A stretch of DNA of 64,000 bases from Neisseria sicca (GCF_003044565.1 NZ_POXG01000003.1:186001-250000), one strand, 5' to 3'. Shown: positions 1 through 7,513, counted from the first letter of the stretch. Made by a program: numbers and translations. Notes: generated by a model from the letters alone, not told the origin.

Positions 1-1310
1 GCAGCGACGAAGATGAAGAGGATGAAGACGAAGATGACGACGATTCCGGCAGCGATGCCGAAGCCATGTCCGCCGCCCATCTTGCCGAATTGAAGCAAAA
101 AGTGCTGGATCATTTCGCCTTCATCGAAAGCGAATACGGCAAGATGATCAAAAAGCTGGAAAAACACGACAGCCGTCACCCGGATTATCTGGCACACCGC
201 GACGCCATTGCCAACAAGCTCTTGGAAGTCCGCTTTGCCACCCGTCAAATCGAAAGCCTCAGCGGCAACCTGCGCAGCCGTGTCGAAAATATCCGCAAGC
301 TCGAACGCGAAATCCGCGACATCTGCCTTGACCGAGCCCATATGGAACGCGACTACTTCATCCAAAACTTCCTGCCCGAAATCACCAACCTGAAATGGGT
401 GGAAGAAGAAGTCGCCAAAGGCAGAGTCTGGAGCGACGCGCTCGACCGTTTCCGCCACGCCATCCTCGAAAAACAAACCGAGTTGGCAAACATGGAAAAA
501 GAAACCCGCATTTCCATTGAAGAGCTGAAAGACATCAACAAAAACATGGTATTGAGCGAAAAAGAAACCGCAGCCGCCAAGCAGGAAATGATTCAGGCGA
601 ACTTGCGTCTGGTGATTTCCATCGCCAAAAAATACACCAACCGCGGTTTGCAGTTCCTTGATTTGATTCAAGAAGGCAACATCGGCTTGATGAAGGCGGT
701 CGACAAGTTCGAATACCGCCGCGGCTACAAATTCTCCACCTACGCAACATGGTGGATCCGCCAAGCGATTACCCGCTCGATTGCCGACCAGGCGCGCACC
801 ATCCGTATTCCGGTGCACATGATTGAAACCATCAACAAGATGAACCGCATCTCCCGCCAGTATCTGCAAGAAACCGGCGAAGAGCCCGATTCCGCCAAAC
901 TTGCCGAGTTGATGGAAATGCCGGAAGACAAAATCCGCAAAATCATGAAAATCGCCAAAGAGCCGATTTCGATGGAAACCCCGATCGGCGACGACGACGA
1001 TTCGCACTTGGGCGACTTCATCGAGGACGCCAACAACGTTGCCCCTGCAGACGCCGCGATGTACACCAGCCTGCACGAAGTCACCAAAGAAATCCTCGAA
1101 AGCCTGACCCCGCGCGAAGCCAAAGTCCTGCGTATGCGCTTCGGTATCGACATGAATACCGACCACACGCTCGAAGAAGTCGGCAAACAGTTTGACGTAA
1201 CCCGCGAACGTATCCGTCAAATTGAAGCCAAAGCCCTGCGCAAACTGCGTCATCCAACCCGCAGCGACCGCCTCAGAAGCTTCCTCGACAGCGAAGACAG
1301 CAAACTGTAA
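1..1310 (+). CDS. rpoD: RNA polymerase sigma factor RpoD (sigma-70), 3' part
   Basis: Housekeeping sigma factor that directs RNA polymerase to -35/-10 promoters. The frame is open from the left edge (first full codon at base 3), so the N-terminus lies outside the window; the visible start is the Asp/Glu-rich linker typical of proteobacterial RpoD, followed by the non-conserved region. Region 2 (core binding, -10 melting; [30 protein letters not shown]) lies at about 600-800, region 3 follows, and region 4 ([14 protein letters not shown] and the helix-turn-helix [20 protein letters not shown]) ends the protein. About 435 codons are visible against roughly 640 expected for the whole protein. 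A classical hairpin terminator and a DUS pair follow. Confidence 0.97.
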   Translation, partial: SDEDEEDEDEDDDDSGSDAEAMSAAHLAELKQKVLDHFAFIESEYGKMIKKLEKHDSRHPDYLAHRDAIANKLLEVRFATRQIESLSGNLRSRVENIRKLEREIRDICLDRAHMERDYFIQNFLPEITNLKWVEEEVAKGRVWSDALDRFRHAILEKQTELANMEKETRISIEELKDINKNMVLSEKETAAAKQEMIQANLRLVISIAKKYTNRGLQFLDLIQEGNIGLMKAVDKFEYRRGYKFSTYATWWIRQAITRSIADQARTIRIPVHMIETINKMNRISRQYLQETGEEPDSAKLAELMEMPEDKIRKIMKIAKEPISMETPIGDDDDSHLGDFIEDANNVAPADAAMYTSLHEVTKEILESLTPREAKVLRMRFGIDMNTDHTLEEVGKQFDVTRERIRQIEAKALRKLRHPTRSDRLRSFLDSEDSKL

Positions 1311-1319
1311 AACAGCAAA

Positions 1320-1346
1320 CCGCAGGTTTATCCCTGCGGTTTTTTA
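1320..1346 (+). terminator. Rho-independent terminator of rpoD
   Basis: Perfect 7-bp stem CCGCAGG / CCTGCGG with a 6-nt loop, followed by a run of T, starting 10 bases after the rpoD stop. Confidence 0.9.
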
Positions 1347-1354
1347 TGGGTAAG

Positions 1355-1394
1355 AGGTCGTCTGAAACAGAAGTTGTACATTTTCAGACGACCT
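1355..1394 (+). terminator. Inverted DUS pair downstream of rpoD
   Basis: AGGTCGTCTGAAA at 1355-1367 and its reverse complement at 1382-1394 can form a stem of about 13 bp. It is a second hairpin behind the rpoD terminator. Confidence 0.7.
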
Positions 1395-1430
1395 GTTTTG
1401 CATTCATTGCACTATGGTCGGTTAAAACCC

Positions 1431-1537
1431 GTAGCGCGGGCTTTGCCCGCGGATAATAGGGGAAGTTTCGGCAGTTTTTTACTTATTATCTCCAGCTCTT
1501 TTACTCATCATCTTCGTGGGCAAAGCCCACGCTACAT
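1431..1537. repeat. Candidate miniature inverted-repeat element (about 107 bp)
   Basis: The left end GTAGCGCGGGCTTTGCCCGC (1431-1450) is matched, inverted, by the right end CGTGGGCAAAGCCCACGCTAC up to 1537. Each end is itself a small palindrome around GGGC-TTT-GCCC. The core is AT-rich and has no reading frame. A solo copy of the same end (GTAGCGTGGGCTCTGCCCGC) lies at 10552-10571. I do not recognise it as a named neisserial repeat. It abuts a Correia element at 1543. Confidence 0.45.
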
Positions 1538-1542
1538 TGCGT

Positions 1543-1649
1543 TATAGTGGATTAAATTTAAATCAGGACAAGGCGACGAAGCCGTAGACAGTACAAATAG
1601 TACGGCAAGGCGAGGCAACGCCGTACTGGTTTAAATTTAATCCACTATA
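1543..1649. mobile_element. Correia repeat enclosed element (CREE), short form
   Basis: Ends in the inverted repeats TATAGTGGATTAAATT... and ...AATTTAATCCACTATA and contains the internal blocks CAGGACAAGGCGACGAAGCC and GGCGAGGCAACGCCGTACTGG. At about 107 bp it lacks the central IHF-site block carried by the full-length copies at 4895 and 48139. Confidence 0.93.
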
Positions 1650-1688
1650 TCTTTCCTAGACCGGCTGGCAATCAAAACATGGTTGTAA

Positions 1689-1736
1689 AAAAGGTCGTCT
1701 GAAAAACCGTTTTCCCGCTTTTTCAGACGACCTTTC
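1689..1736 (-). terminator. Inverted DUS pair, terminator of truB
   Basis: AAGGTCGTCTGAAAAA (1691-1706) pairs with TTTTTCAGACGACCTT (1719-1734). It lies 28 bases past the truB stop on the minus strand, with a T-run in that direction. Confidence 0.8.
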
Positions 1737-1764
1737 CTATATTTTCACTGAATCATCAAACCAT

Positions 1765-2679
1765 TCAGTCTTTCGCCGTATTCATCAGCCGCAGGGCTTT
1801 GAGGCGACCGATTTCTTTTTGGTATTCCACCAGGCCGATAAATGTTCCGCTTCTGTCGTAAACGCGGATGGGCTGGTCGGCGGGGATGTCTTCGGTAAAC
1901 TGCGGGCGTTGGCCGCATTTGAGCATGGCTACGGCGCGGTCGTTCAGTTCGATTTTGGGGAGGTGCCGCACTAAAACGTCGCAGGGCAGGAGCAGGGCGT
2001 CGCGTTCGGTTTCGTTTAATTCTGCCAATGTGTCTAGCGTGTGGCTTTCGCGGATGGTGAAGCCGGCGGTTTCGGTGCGGCGCAGGGCGGTCAGGTGGGC
2101 GAACGTGCCGATGTGTTTGGCGATGTCTTCGCTGAGGGTGCGGATGTAGGTGCCTTTGCTGCAACGTACGTCGATGACGGCTTTGGGCGCGTCAAACTCG
2201 GTAATATCAATAGCGTAAATGGTGATGTCGCGCGGTTTGCGTTCGATGACGATGCCTTTGCGGGCGTATTCGTACAGCGGTTTGCCTTCGTGTTTGAGGG
2301 CGGAAAACATCGGCGGCACTTGGCGGATGTCGCCCGTCAGGGCTTGGCATGCCGTCTGAAATTCGGTTAAGGAAATATCGGCACGGGCGGTGGCGATGAT
2401 TTCGCCTTCGGCATCGCCCGTGCTGCTGGCTTCGCCGAGTTTCAGCGTGGCGGTGTAGGCTTTGTCGGCATCCAGCAGGTATTGGGCGAACTTGGTCGCT
2501 TCGCCGAAGCAGACGGGTAAAAGTCCGGTTGCCAAAGGATCGAGTACGCCGGTATGCCCCGCTTTCTCGGCGTTGTAGAGACGGCGGGTTTTTTGCAGGG
2601 CGGTGTTGCTGGAAAGTCCTTCGGGCTTGTCGAGCAGAAGGACGCCGTTGACGGGGCGTTTGGCGGGTTTGGCGGTCAT
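1765..2679 (-). CDS. truB: tRNA pseudouridine(55) synthase TruB
   Basis: Converts U55 of the tRNA T-loop to pseudouridine. The sequence has the family N-terminus NGVLLLDKPEGLSSN and the catalytic motif GHTGVLDPLATGLLPV with the nucleophile Asp at residue 47, then the KGTYIRTLSEDI motif; the C-terminus has a PUA-like tail. Its 304 residues match the usual length. It lies downstream of rbfA on the same strand, but an inverted DUS pair between them suggests separate transcription or attenuation. No Shine-Dalgarno is obvious before the ATG. The gene contains a canonical ATGCCGTCTGAA uptake sequence (2349-2360), which is not the dialect of the rest of the window. Confidence 0.96.
   Translation of the reverse strand: MTAKPAKRPVNGVLLLDKPEGLSSNTALQKTRRLYNAEKAGHTGVLDPLATGLLPVCFGEATKFAQYLLDADKAYTATLKLGEASSTGDAEGEIIATARADISLTEFQTACQALTGDIRQVPPMFSALKHEGKPLYEYARKGIVIERKPRDITIYAIDITEFDAPKAVIDVRCSKGTYIRTLSEDIAKHIGTFAHLTALRRTETAGFTIRESHTLDTLAELNETERDALLLPCDVLVRHLPKIELNDRAVAMLKCGQRPQFTEDIPADQPIRVYDRSGTFIGLVEYQKEIGRLKALRLMNTAKD
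2349..2360 (+). repeat. AT-dialect DUS inside truB
   Basis: Exact ATGCCGTCTGAA, the uptake sequence of N. meningitidis and N. gonorrhoeae, whereas nearly all others here are AGGTCGTCTGAA. On the coding strand it reads within FQTACQ of TruB. Confidence 0.85.
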
Positions 2680-2724
2680 AATGGGGGAGGGTAAATGGCA
2701 GGTGTGTGGATGGGAAATGATTGC

Positions 2725-2781
2725 AAAAGGTCGTCTGAAAACAGGTTCGCGGTTTTACTGCGGCGTTTTCAGACGACCTTT
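2725..2781 (-). terminator. Inverted DUS pair between rbfA and truB
   Basis: AAAGGTCGTCTGAAAAC and GTTTTCAGACGACCTTT enclose about 23 bases. The pair lies directly after the rbfA stop and before truB, so it may attenuate read-through from rbfA. Confidence 0.7.
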
Positions 2782-2785
2782 ACCT

Positions 2786-3157
2786 TTAATCTTCCACCGG
2801 TTTTTCCGCCGCTACTTGGTCGATGAGGCTGGAGATGCTCATGCCGCGTTCGAGCGATTCGTCGTATTTGAAGTGCAGTTCGGGCGTTTTGAAGAGTTTG
2901 ATGCGTTTGGCCAACTCGCTGCGCAAGTGGCCTTTGGCGTGTTCCAAGGCTTCTTCGGTAATGTCGCGGGTGCTGTCGTCGAGGACGGTGTAGAACACGG
3001 TGGCGTGGCTGTAATCGCGGGTGACTTCGACTTCGTTGATGGTGATGAAGCCTGCGCGCGGGTCTTTCAGGCCGGTGCGGACCAGCTCGGCCAGTTCGCG
3101 CATGATTTGTTCTTTGACACGGTCTTGGCGGGCATAGCCGCGTTGCGGTTTTCTCAT
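2786..3157 (-). CDS. rbfA: 30S ribosome-binding factor RbfA
   Basis: A 123-residue KH-fold protein that binds the free 30S subunit and helps mature the 5' end of 16S rRNA. Family features visible are the N-terminal QDRVKEQIMRELAELVRTGLKDPR, the central VTRDYSHATVFYTVL strand and the C-terminal LHFKYDESLERGMSISSLID. The Shine-Dalgarno AAGGAAAA lies just before the ATG. It pairs functionally with truB, as in many proteobacteria, but infB is not next to it here: the upstream neighbour is a divergent oxidoreductase. Confidence 0.96.
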   Translation of the reverse strand: MRKPQRGYARQDRVKEQIMRELAELVRTGLKDPRAGFITINEVEVTRDYSHATVFYTVLDDSTRDITEEALEHAKGHLRSELAKRIKLFKTPELHFKYDESLERGMSISSLIDQVAAEKPVED

Positions 3158-3195
3158 GGTTTTCCTTAAACGGCGGCGGCCGTTTCAACTTTGTT

Positions 3196-3207
3196 TTCAG
3201 ACGGCCT
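3196..3207 (-). repeat. AG-dialect DUS (AGGCCGTCTGAA), reverse
   Basis: TTCAGACGGCCT is the reverse of AGGCCGTCTGAA. This GCC dialect differs from the GTC dialect of the window and recurs 44 bases away at 3251. Confidence 0.85.
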
Positions 3208-3250
3208 GTGTGAAATAAGTGCGGTATTATAACGGATATACGGCAATTTG

Positions 3251-3262
3251 AGGCCGTCTGAA
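3251..3262 (+). repeat. AG-dialect DUS (AGGCCGTCTGAA), forward
   Basis: Exact AGGCCGTCTGAA directly upstream of the ribosome-binding site of the oxidoreductase gene. Together with 3196-3207 it frames the rbfA/oxidoreductase intergenic region. Confidence 0.85.
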
Positions 3263-3275
3263 AAGGAGTTTGGCT

Positions 3276-4052
3276 ATGCAGAAAATCAAAATCGGATTGG
3301 CGGGGTTCGGCATGTCGGCGCAGGTGTTTCATTTGCCGTTTTGGCGTGCGGATGCGCGGTTTGAAGTCGTGCGCGTGTTTGAACGCAGCAGCAATAGGGC
3401 ACAGGAAGTCCTGCCGCAGGCGCAGACCGTGCGTTCGTTTGAGGAATTGCTTACCGACGATGTCGATTTGGTGGTCGTTACCACGCCAAACCAGACGCAT
3501 TTCGATTTTGCCGCTCAGGCTTTGCGTGCGGGTAAAAATGTGGTGGTGGAAAAACCGTTGTGCGCCACGGCGGCGCAAGCCTTGCAACTGGCGGAACTTG
3601 CCGAACGGCAGGGCGTATTGCTGACCGTTTACCAAAACCGACGTTGGGACAGCGCGCCGTTGACCGCCAAAAAGCTGCTTTCAGACGACCTCTTGGGCGA
3701 AATTGTGGATGCAGAGTTCCGTTTCGAGCGTTATGCGGCTGCCTTGAACAAAAAACGCTGGAAGGAAACAGGCGAGGCGGGCGTGGGGCTGGTGTACGAT
3801 TTGGGTTCGCACCTCATGGATATGGCAGTCGATATTTTCGGGATGCCTGACGAACTTTATGCCGACGTGCGTTATCAGCATGAAAGAGCGCTCAGCGACG
3901 ACAATTTCTATATCGCGCTTTATGAAAACCTTTATGACGCGCTGCAAGGCAAATCTCCCACAGCGGTACAACCGCGCCAAGTGGCTCAAGTGCTGGGGCT
4001 GCTGGAGAAAGTATATGAAAGCGCGAAATCGGGGTGTCGGGTAAAGGTGTAG
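3276..4052 (+). CDS. Gfo/Idh/MocA-family oxidoreductase with internal deletion
   Basis: NAD(P)-dependent dehydrogenase of the YdgJ/YhhX type. The Rossmann motif GLAGFGMSAQ is at about residues 7-16, the family lysine in VVVEKPLC near residue 92, and VYDLGSHLMDMAVDIFG follows. The start is the ATG at 3276, seven bases after AGGAG. It has only 258 residues where relatives have about 345. At about 3910-3930 the text jumps from the strand after LSDDNFYIALY directly to the C-terminal helix ENLYDALQGKSP, so some 85-90 residues of the C-terminal beta-sheet domain are missing in frame. It is probably inactive or altered, yet the frame is intact. Confidence 0.85.
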   Translation: MQKIKIGLAGFGMSAQVFHLPFWRADARFEVVRVFERSSNRAQEVLPQAQTVRSFEELLTDDVDLVVVTTPNQTHFDFAAQALRAGKNVVVEKPLCATAAQALQLAELAERQGVLLTVYQNRRWDSAPLTAKKLLSDDLLGEIVDAEFRFERYAAALNKKRWKETGEAGVGLVYDLGSHLMDMAVDIFGMPDELYADVRYQHERALSDDNFYIALYENLYDALQGKSPTAVQPRQVAQVLGLLEKVYESAKSGCRVKV

Positions 4053-4151
4053 GGAGCGGTTTAAACCGCCAGATAGAAGAGTGGGGCAAAACCATTGGGG
4101 AAACGTAAGCCTGAAGATCGCAGAAAATAAGCCGCCGTTGCGTATCCTTTA

Positions 4152-4180
4152 TTTTGTTTCGTTATAAAAAAAAGTATAAT
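4152..4180 (+). promoter_or_regulatory. Probable promoter of upp
   Basis: Consensus -10 TATAAT at 4175-4180, 34 bases before the upp ATG, in an AT-rich tract. The -35 (TTTTGT at 4152-4157, 17-bp spacing) is poor. Confidence 0.5.
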
Positions 4181-4214
4181 TACACCCATTCAAAAACAAT
4201 CCGAGGCCTGCCAA

Positions 4215-4841
4215 ATGAACGTAACCGTTATCAATCACCCACTTGTCCGCCACAAACTCACGCTCATGCGCGAGACCGATTGCAGCACTTACAAATTCCG
4301 CACCCTCACTACCGAGCTGGCGCGCCTGATGGCTTACGAAGCCAGCCGTGATTTTGAAATTGAAAAATACATTATCGACGGCTGGTGCGGTCAAATCGAA
4401 GGCGACCGCATCAAGGGCAAAACCTTGACCGTCGTGCCGATTTTGCGTGCCGGTTTGGGTATGCTCGACGGCGTGCTCGACCTGATCCCGACTGCCAAAA
4501 TCAGCGTGGTCGGATTGCAGCGCGACGAAGAAACGCTCAAACCCGTTTCCTATTTTGAAAAATTCGTGGACAGCATGGACGAACGTCCCGCGCTGATTAT
4601 CGACCCCATGCTCGCGACCGGCGGCTCTATGGTTGCCACTATTGACCTGTTGAAGGCGAAAGGCTGCAAAAATATCAAAGCGTTGGTACTCGTTGCCGCG
4701 CCCGAAGGCGTCAAAGCCGTCAATGAAGCGCATCCTGACGTTACCATATACACCGCCGCCCTCGACAGCCATCTGAACGAAAACGGCTACATCATCCCCG
4801 GCTTGGGCGATGCGGGCGATAAGATTTTCGGTACGCGCTGA
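4215..4841 (+). CDS. upp: Uracil phosphoribosyltransferase
   Basis: Salvage enzyme that makes UMP from uracil and PRPP in the cytoplasm. The 208 residues are the usual length. The PRPP loop [10 protein letters not shown] is at about residues 129-138, the flexible loop and [11 protein letters not shown] at about 74-84, and the uracil-binding C-terminus [16 protein letters not shown] is present. It stands alone, with its own promoter-like -10 and a DUS-pair terminator. Confidence 0.97.
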   Translation: MNVTVINHPLVRHKLTLMRETDCSTYKFRTLTTELARLMAYEASRDFEIEKYIIDGWCGQIEGDRIKGKTLTVVPILRAGLGMLDGVLDLIPTAKISVVGLQRDEETLKPVSYFEKFVDSMDERPALIIDPMLATGGSMVATIDLLKAKGCKNIKALVLVAAPEGVKAVNEAHPDVTIYTAALDSHLNENGYIIPGLGDAGDKIFGTR

Positions 4842-4852
4842 TTCGTGATTTG

Positions 4853-4896
4853 AGGTCGTCTGAAACTGAATGTATGGGTTTCAGACGACCTTTTTA
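4853..4896 (+). terminator. Inverted DUS pair, terminator of upp
   Basis: AGGTCGTCTGAAAC and GTTTCAGACGACCT followed by TTTT, 12 bases after the upp stop. Its T-run merges into the Correia element that follows. Confidence 0.85.
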
Positions 4897-5051
4897 TAGT
4901 GGATTAACTTTAAATCAGGACAAGGCGACGAAGCCGCAGACAGTGCAGATAGTACGGAACCGATTCACTTGGTGCTTCAGCACCTTAGAGAATCGTTCTC
5001 TTTGAGCTAAGGCGAGGCAACGCCGTACTGGTTTAAAGTTAATCCACTATA
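4895..5051. mobile_element. Correia repeat enclosed element, full-length
   Basis: A 157-bp copy with TATAGTGGATTAA / TTAATCCACTATA ends and the central block with GAACCGATTCACTTGGTGCT and GAGAATCGTTCTCTTTGAGC, the region known to hold an IHF site. It ends 43 bases before the next start codon, so its right end may provide promoter elements for that gene. Confidence 0.95.
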
Positions 5052-5094
5052 CAAGGTATTTTTCGTTGAAAATCCCATGTTAGAAAGGACACCC

Positions 5095-5412
5095 ATGAGC
5101 TTCCAAGACAACCTCGCCGCCATGCCTGACATCGGTCATTTGAGCGGACTCGACATCCTCGACGCACAAGGCAAAGCCGTCCATCACATCCCCAATGCGC
5201 CCGGCAAGCAAGGCTCGCTGAAACTCTACAACGCTTTGGCATTGAATTTCGGCGGCAAACTCGATGCAGCTGCTGCTGCGCAGGGTTTGGATTGGTTTGC
5301 TGAACACGTCGTCGATGCGCAAGACAATCCGGGCAAGCATCCCAATATCGATTTGCTGTTGCAAGTGAAAAACGAAAACCTCAGATTGCTTCTAAAGCCG
5401 GTTAACGCGTAA
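5095..5412 (+). CDS. DUF2322-like conserved protein
   Basis: A 105-residue soluble protein starting MSFQDNLAAMPDIGHL. The ATG at 5095 is preferred over the one at 5077 because AAAGGA lies seven bases before it. Recognisable blocks are LSGLDILDAQGKAVHHIPN, GSLKLYNALALNFGGKLDAAAA, and HPNIDLLLQV. I associate this pattern with the DUF2322 family, of unknown function. It has no signal peptide or membrane segment. It stands alone between a Correia element and a DUS-pair terminator. Confidence 0.75.
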   Translation: MSFQDNLAAMPDIGHLSGLDILDAQGKAVHHIPNAPGKQGSLKLYNALALNFGGKLDAAAAAQGLDWFAEHVVDAQDNPGKHPNIDLLLQVKNENLRLLLKPVNA

Positions 5413-5426
5413 ACACCAGATAAGCG

Positions 5427-5472
5427 AAAGGTCGTCTGAAAACAGAAATCCTGTTTCAGACGACCTTTTTTC
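5427..5472 (+). terminator. Inverted DUS pair after the DUF2322-like gene
   Basis: AAAGGTCGTCTGAAACAG-type stem closed by CTGTTTCAGACGACCTTT, with a run of T. Confidence 0.85.
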
Positions 5473-5499
5473 ATGAAACCGTTTCGTTATAAATAAAAT

Positions 5500-5514
5500 T
5501 GTTATATTATAACC
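5500..5514 (+). promoter_or_regulatory. Zur box-like operator
   Basis: TGTTATATTATAACC contains the perfect palindrome GTTATA-T-TATAAC and fits the neisserial Zur consensus as I recall it (TGTTAT-N3-ATAACA). It overlaps a plausible -10 (TATTAT) and lies 36 bases before the next ATG, a position suited to repression. The zur gene itself is 3.5 kb downstream. Confidence 0.65.
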
Positions 5515-5549
5515 AATCAAATTTTCTACCCGATACATTTGGAGAAACC

Positions 5550-6356
5550 ATGAAAAAAACCGCATTGTTTATCGCATCCGCGCTTCTGTTCAGTACAGCC
5601 GCCCACGCACACCGCGTTTGGGTCGAAACCGCCCATACGCACGGCGGCGAATACCTTCAAGCCGAATTGGGCTACGGCGAGTTCCCCGAACTCGAACCCA
5701 TCGCCAAAGACCGCCTGCACATTTTCAGCAAACCCATGCAGCTCGTTACCGAAAAAGGCAAAGAAAATCTGATTCAAAAAGGGATGTTCAACTACCAATA
5801 CCGCAGCAAACAGCCCGTTAAAGACGGCAGCTACCTCGTTATCGCCGAATACCAACCGACCTTCTGGTCCAAAAACAGCGCAGGCTGGAAACAGGCGAGC
5901 ATCAAAGAAATGCCTGACGCCAGCTATTGCGAACAAACCCGAATGTTCGGTAAAAACATCGTCAACGTCGGACACGAAAGCGCAGACACCGCCGTCATCA
6001 CCAAGCAAGTCGGACAACATTTAGAAATCGTTCCGCTGGATAATCCCGCCAACGTCCACGTCGGTGAACGCTTCAAAGTCCGCGTCCTTTTCAACGGCGA
6101 GCCGCTGTCCAACGCCACCGTTACCGCCACATTTGACGGTTTTGACACCAGCGACCGCAGCAAAACCCACAAAACCGAAGCCCAAGCCTTCTCCGACACT
6201 ACGGACGACAAAGGCGAAGTCAGCATCATCCCCCTGCGCCAAGGCTTTTGGAAAGCAAGCGTAGAACACAAAGCCGATTTCCCTGATCAAAGCGTGTGCC
6301 AAAAACAGGCGAACTACACCACCATGACCTTCCAAATCGGTCATACGCATCATTAA
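5550..6356 (+). CDS. Secreted DUF4198-family protein, putative metal-uptake accessory
   Basis: Starts at the ATG at 5550 (GGAG nine bases upstream); 268 residues. The signal peptide MKKTALFIASALLFSTAAHA is followed at once by the histidine-rich mature start HRVWVETAHTHGGE, and the protein ends GHTHH, so both ends offer metal ligands. The N-terminal HRVWVE and the Ig-like C-terminal part (GEPLSNATVTATFDGF, KGEVSIIPLRQGFWKASVEH) match the DUF4198 family, periplasmic proteins often linked to nickel, cobalt or zinc transport. The Zur box upstream suggests expression under zinc starvation. The exact ligand is unknown. Confidence 0.8.
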   Translation: MKKTALFIASALLFSTAAHAHRVWVETAHTHGGEYLQAELGYGEFPELEPIAKDRLHIFSKPMQLVTEKGKENLIQKGMFNYQYRSKQPVKDGSYLVIAEYQPTFWSKNSAGWKQASIKEMPDASYCEQTRMFGKNIVNVGHESADTAVITKQVGQHLEIVPLDNPANVHVGERFKVRVLFNGEPLSNATVTATFDGFDTSDRSKTHKTEAQAFSDTTDDKGEVSIIPLRQGFWKASVEHKADFPDQSVCQKQANYTTMTFQIGHTHH

Positions 6357-6367
6357 TATCCAATAAC

Positions 6368-6412
6368 AAAGGTCGTCTGAAAACCGTATCACAAGGTTTT
6401 CAGACGACCTTT
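6368..6412 (+). terminator. Inverted DUS pair after the DUF4198 gene
   Basis: A perfect 18-bp stem AAAGGTCGTCTGAAAACC / GGTTTTCAGACGACCTTT with a 9-nt loop. It can serve both this gene and, in reverse, the convergent rluE. Confidence 0.85.
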
Positions 6413-6463
6413 CTTGTTATCAGCCAATCGATTTTAGCCAATTAATTTAATAACAGCCATTCA

Positions 6464-7030
6464 TCAAGGCTTATGCGGCGCAAACGTCCATTGACCAAGC
6501 TCTAAGCCCAAATCAAACAGGTTCAGACGACCTATCGCCACCCTGACCAAACGCAGGCACGGAAAACCAGCCTTAGCCGTCATCCGCCTGACTTGTCGGT
6601 TTTTCCCTTCCGAAATCCGAATCTCCACCCAAAAATCAGGCACGGATTTGCGCACACGGATAGGCGGCACGCGCGACCACAAAACATCCGCTTCGCCCGC
6701 CTCTAATACGCGAACCTTTGCCGGACGCGTGACAAAATCCCCCAAATCCACCCCGCGCCGCAGCATATCCATCCTCGCTTCGTCGGGCGCGCCTTCCACC
6801 TGCGCCCAATAAGTTTTCTCCAGTTTAAACTTAGGATCCGCAATCCGTGCCTGCAAACGTCCGTCGTTCGTCAACAGCAGCAAACCCTCGCTGTCCGTAT
6901 CCAAACGTCCCGCCGGATAAAAGTCCGGCAGCGACACATAATCTTTCAAACATCCATACTTCTCATGTGCCGAGAATTGGCAAATCACGCCATAAGGCTT
7001 GTTCAATACGATTAAATCATTCATTTTCAT
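6464..7030 (-). CDS. rluE: 23S rRNA pseudouridine(2457) synthase RluE
   Basis: RsuA/RluE-type pseudouridine synthase. It has the compact form without an S4 domain: MNDLIVLNKPYGVICQFS, the catalytic PAGRLDTDSEGLLLLTNDG with the nucleophile Asp near residue 43, and RISEGKNRQVRRMTAKAGFPCLRLVRVAIG. The length of about 188 fits RluE. The start is uncertain: GTG 7033, ATG 7030 and ATG 7024 lie within ten bases and none has a strong Shine-Dalgarno. RluF and RsuA are less likely because they carry an S4 domain. Confidence 0.88.
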   Translation of the reverse strand: MKMNDLIVLNKPYGVICQFSAHEKYGCLKDYVSLPDFYPAGRLDTDSEGLLLLTNDGRLQARIADPKFKLEKTYWAQVEGAPDEARMDMLRRGVDLGDFVTRPAKVRVLEAGEADVLWSRVPPIRVRKSVPDFWVEIRISEGKNRQVRRMTAKAGFPCLRLVRVAIGRLNLFDLGLELGQWTFAPHKP

Positions 7031-7147
7031 CACATTCTGAAACCAAGTATGAATTGTACCAGCCGCCGCATACGGGCTACAATTTTACGTTTCTTTATAT
7101 TTTATACAAATGATTTCATACGGTTAAAAAATACCCTGAAGCCCGGC

Positions 7148-7176
7148 TTGACACGCCCGAACCAAACCAGTATATT
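7148..7176 (+). promoter_or_regulatory. Promoter of tRNA-Ser
   Basis: Perfect -35 TTGACA (7148-7153), 17-bp spacer, -10 TATATT (7171-7176), ending 13 bases before the tRNA. Confidence 0.88.
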
Positions 7177-7189
7177 ACGCACTTCCTTA

Positions 7190-7282
7190 GGAGTAATGGC
7201 TGAGAGGCTGAAGGCACTTCCCTGCTAAGGAAGCATGTGGGGTCAACCTGCATCGAGGGTTCGAATCCCTCTTACTCCGCCA
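7190..7282 (+). tRNA. tRNA-Ser (GCT)
   Basis: About 93 nt. The acceptor stem GGAGTAA / TTACTCC is followed by GCCA with the CCA encoded. Anticodon stem CTTCC / GGAAG with loop CTGCTAA gives anticodon GCT (7224-7226), reading AGC and AGU. A long variable arm (CATGTGGGG...CCTGCATC) and the T-loop GGTTCGAATCC are present. Confidence 0.97.
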
Positions 7283-7289
7283 CTATACG

Positions 7290-7320
7290 AAAACCCGTCG
7301 ATTATTCGGCGGGTTTTCTT
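7290..7320 (+). terminator. Terminator of tRNA-Ser
   Basis: AAAACCCG and CGGGTTTT arms with a short inner stem, followed by CTTTTT, eight bases past the tRNA. Confidence 0.85.
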
Positions 7321-7456
7321 TTTATCGTTTTTGCCGAATTTAAAGATAACTGACAGGCAACCGTCAAACTTGACATTTACGGAACATGAAAGCGTTTGCC
7401 TGAAGGCTGGATTGCCGTTGAATCCGGTTATTTAAGTGTCGCAATCATCAAAAACC

Positions 7457-7495
7457 AAAAAGGTCGTCTGAAACCATATTTCAGACGACCTTTTT
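7457..7495 (-). terminator. Inverted DUS pair downstream of the cytochrome c' gene
   Basis: AAAAAGGTCGTCTGAAA and TTTCAGACGACCTTTTT enclose five bases, 19 bases past the stop of the minus-strand gene. Confidence 0.85.
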
Positions 7496-7513
7496 GTGTT
7501 TCTGCGCAGCGGT

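Noticed and set aside
2041..2370. Long plus-strand open frames opposite truB, and similar frames opposite sdhA, sucA, lpdA, sucC and slam
   Set aside because: They mirror GC-rich coding sequence on the other strand, have biased composition and no ribosome-binding sites, and the opposite strand holds a clear known gene in each case.
7367..7400. TTGACA promoter for a small RNA before the cytochrome c' terminator
   Set aside because: A consensus -35 is present but no -10 at suitable spacing and no hairpin of its own.
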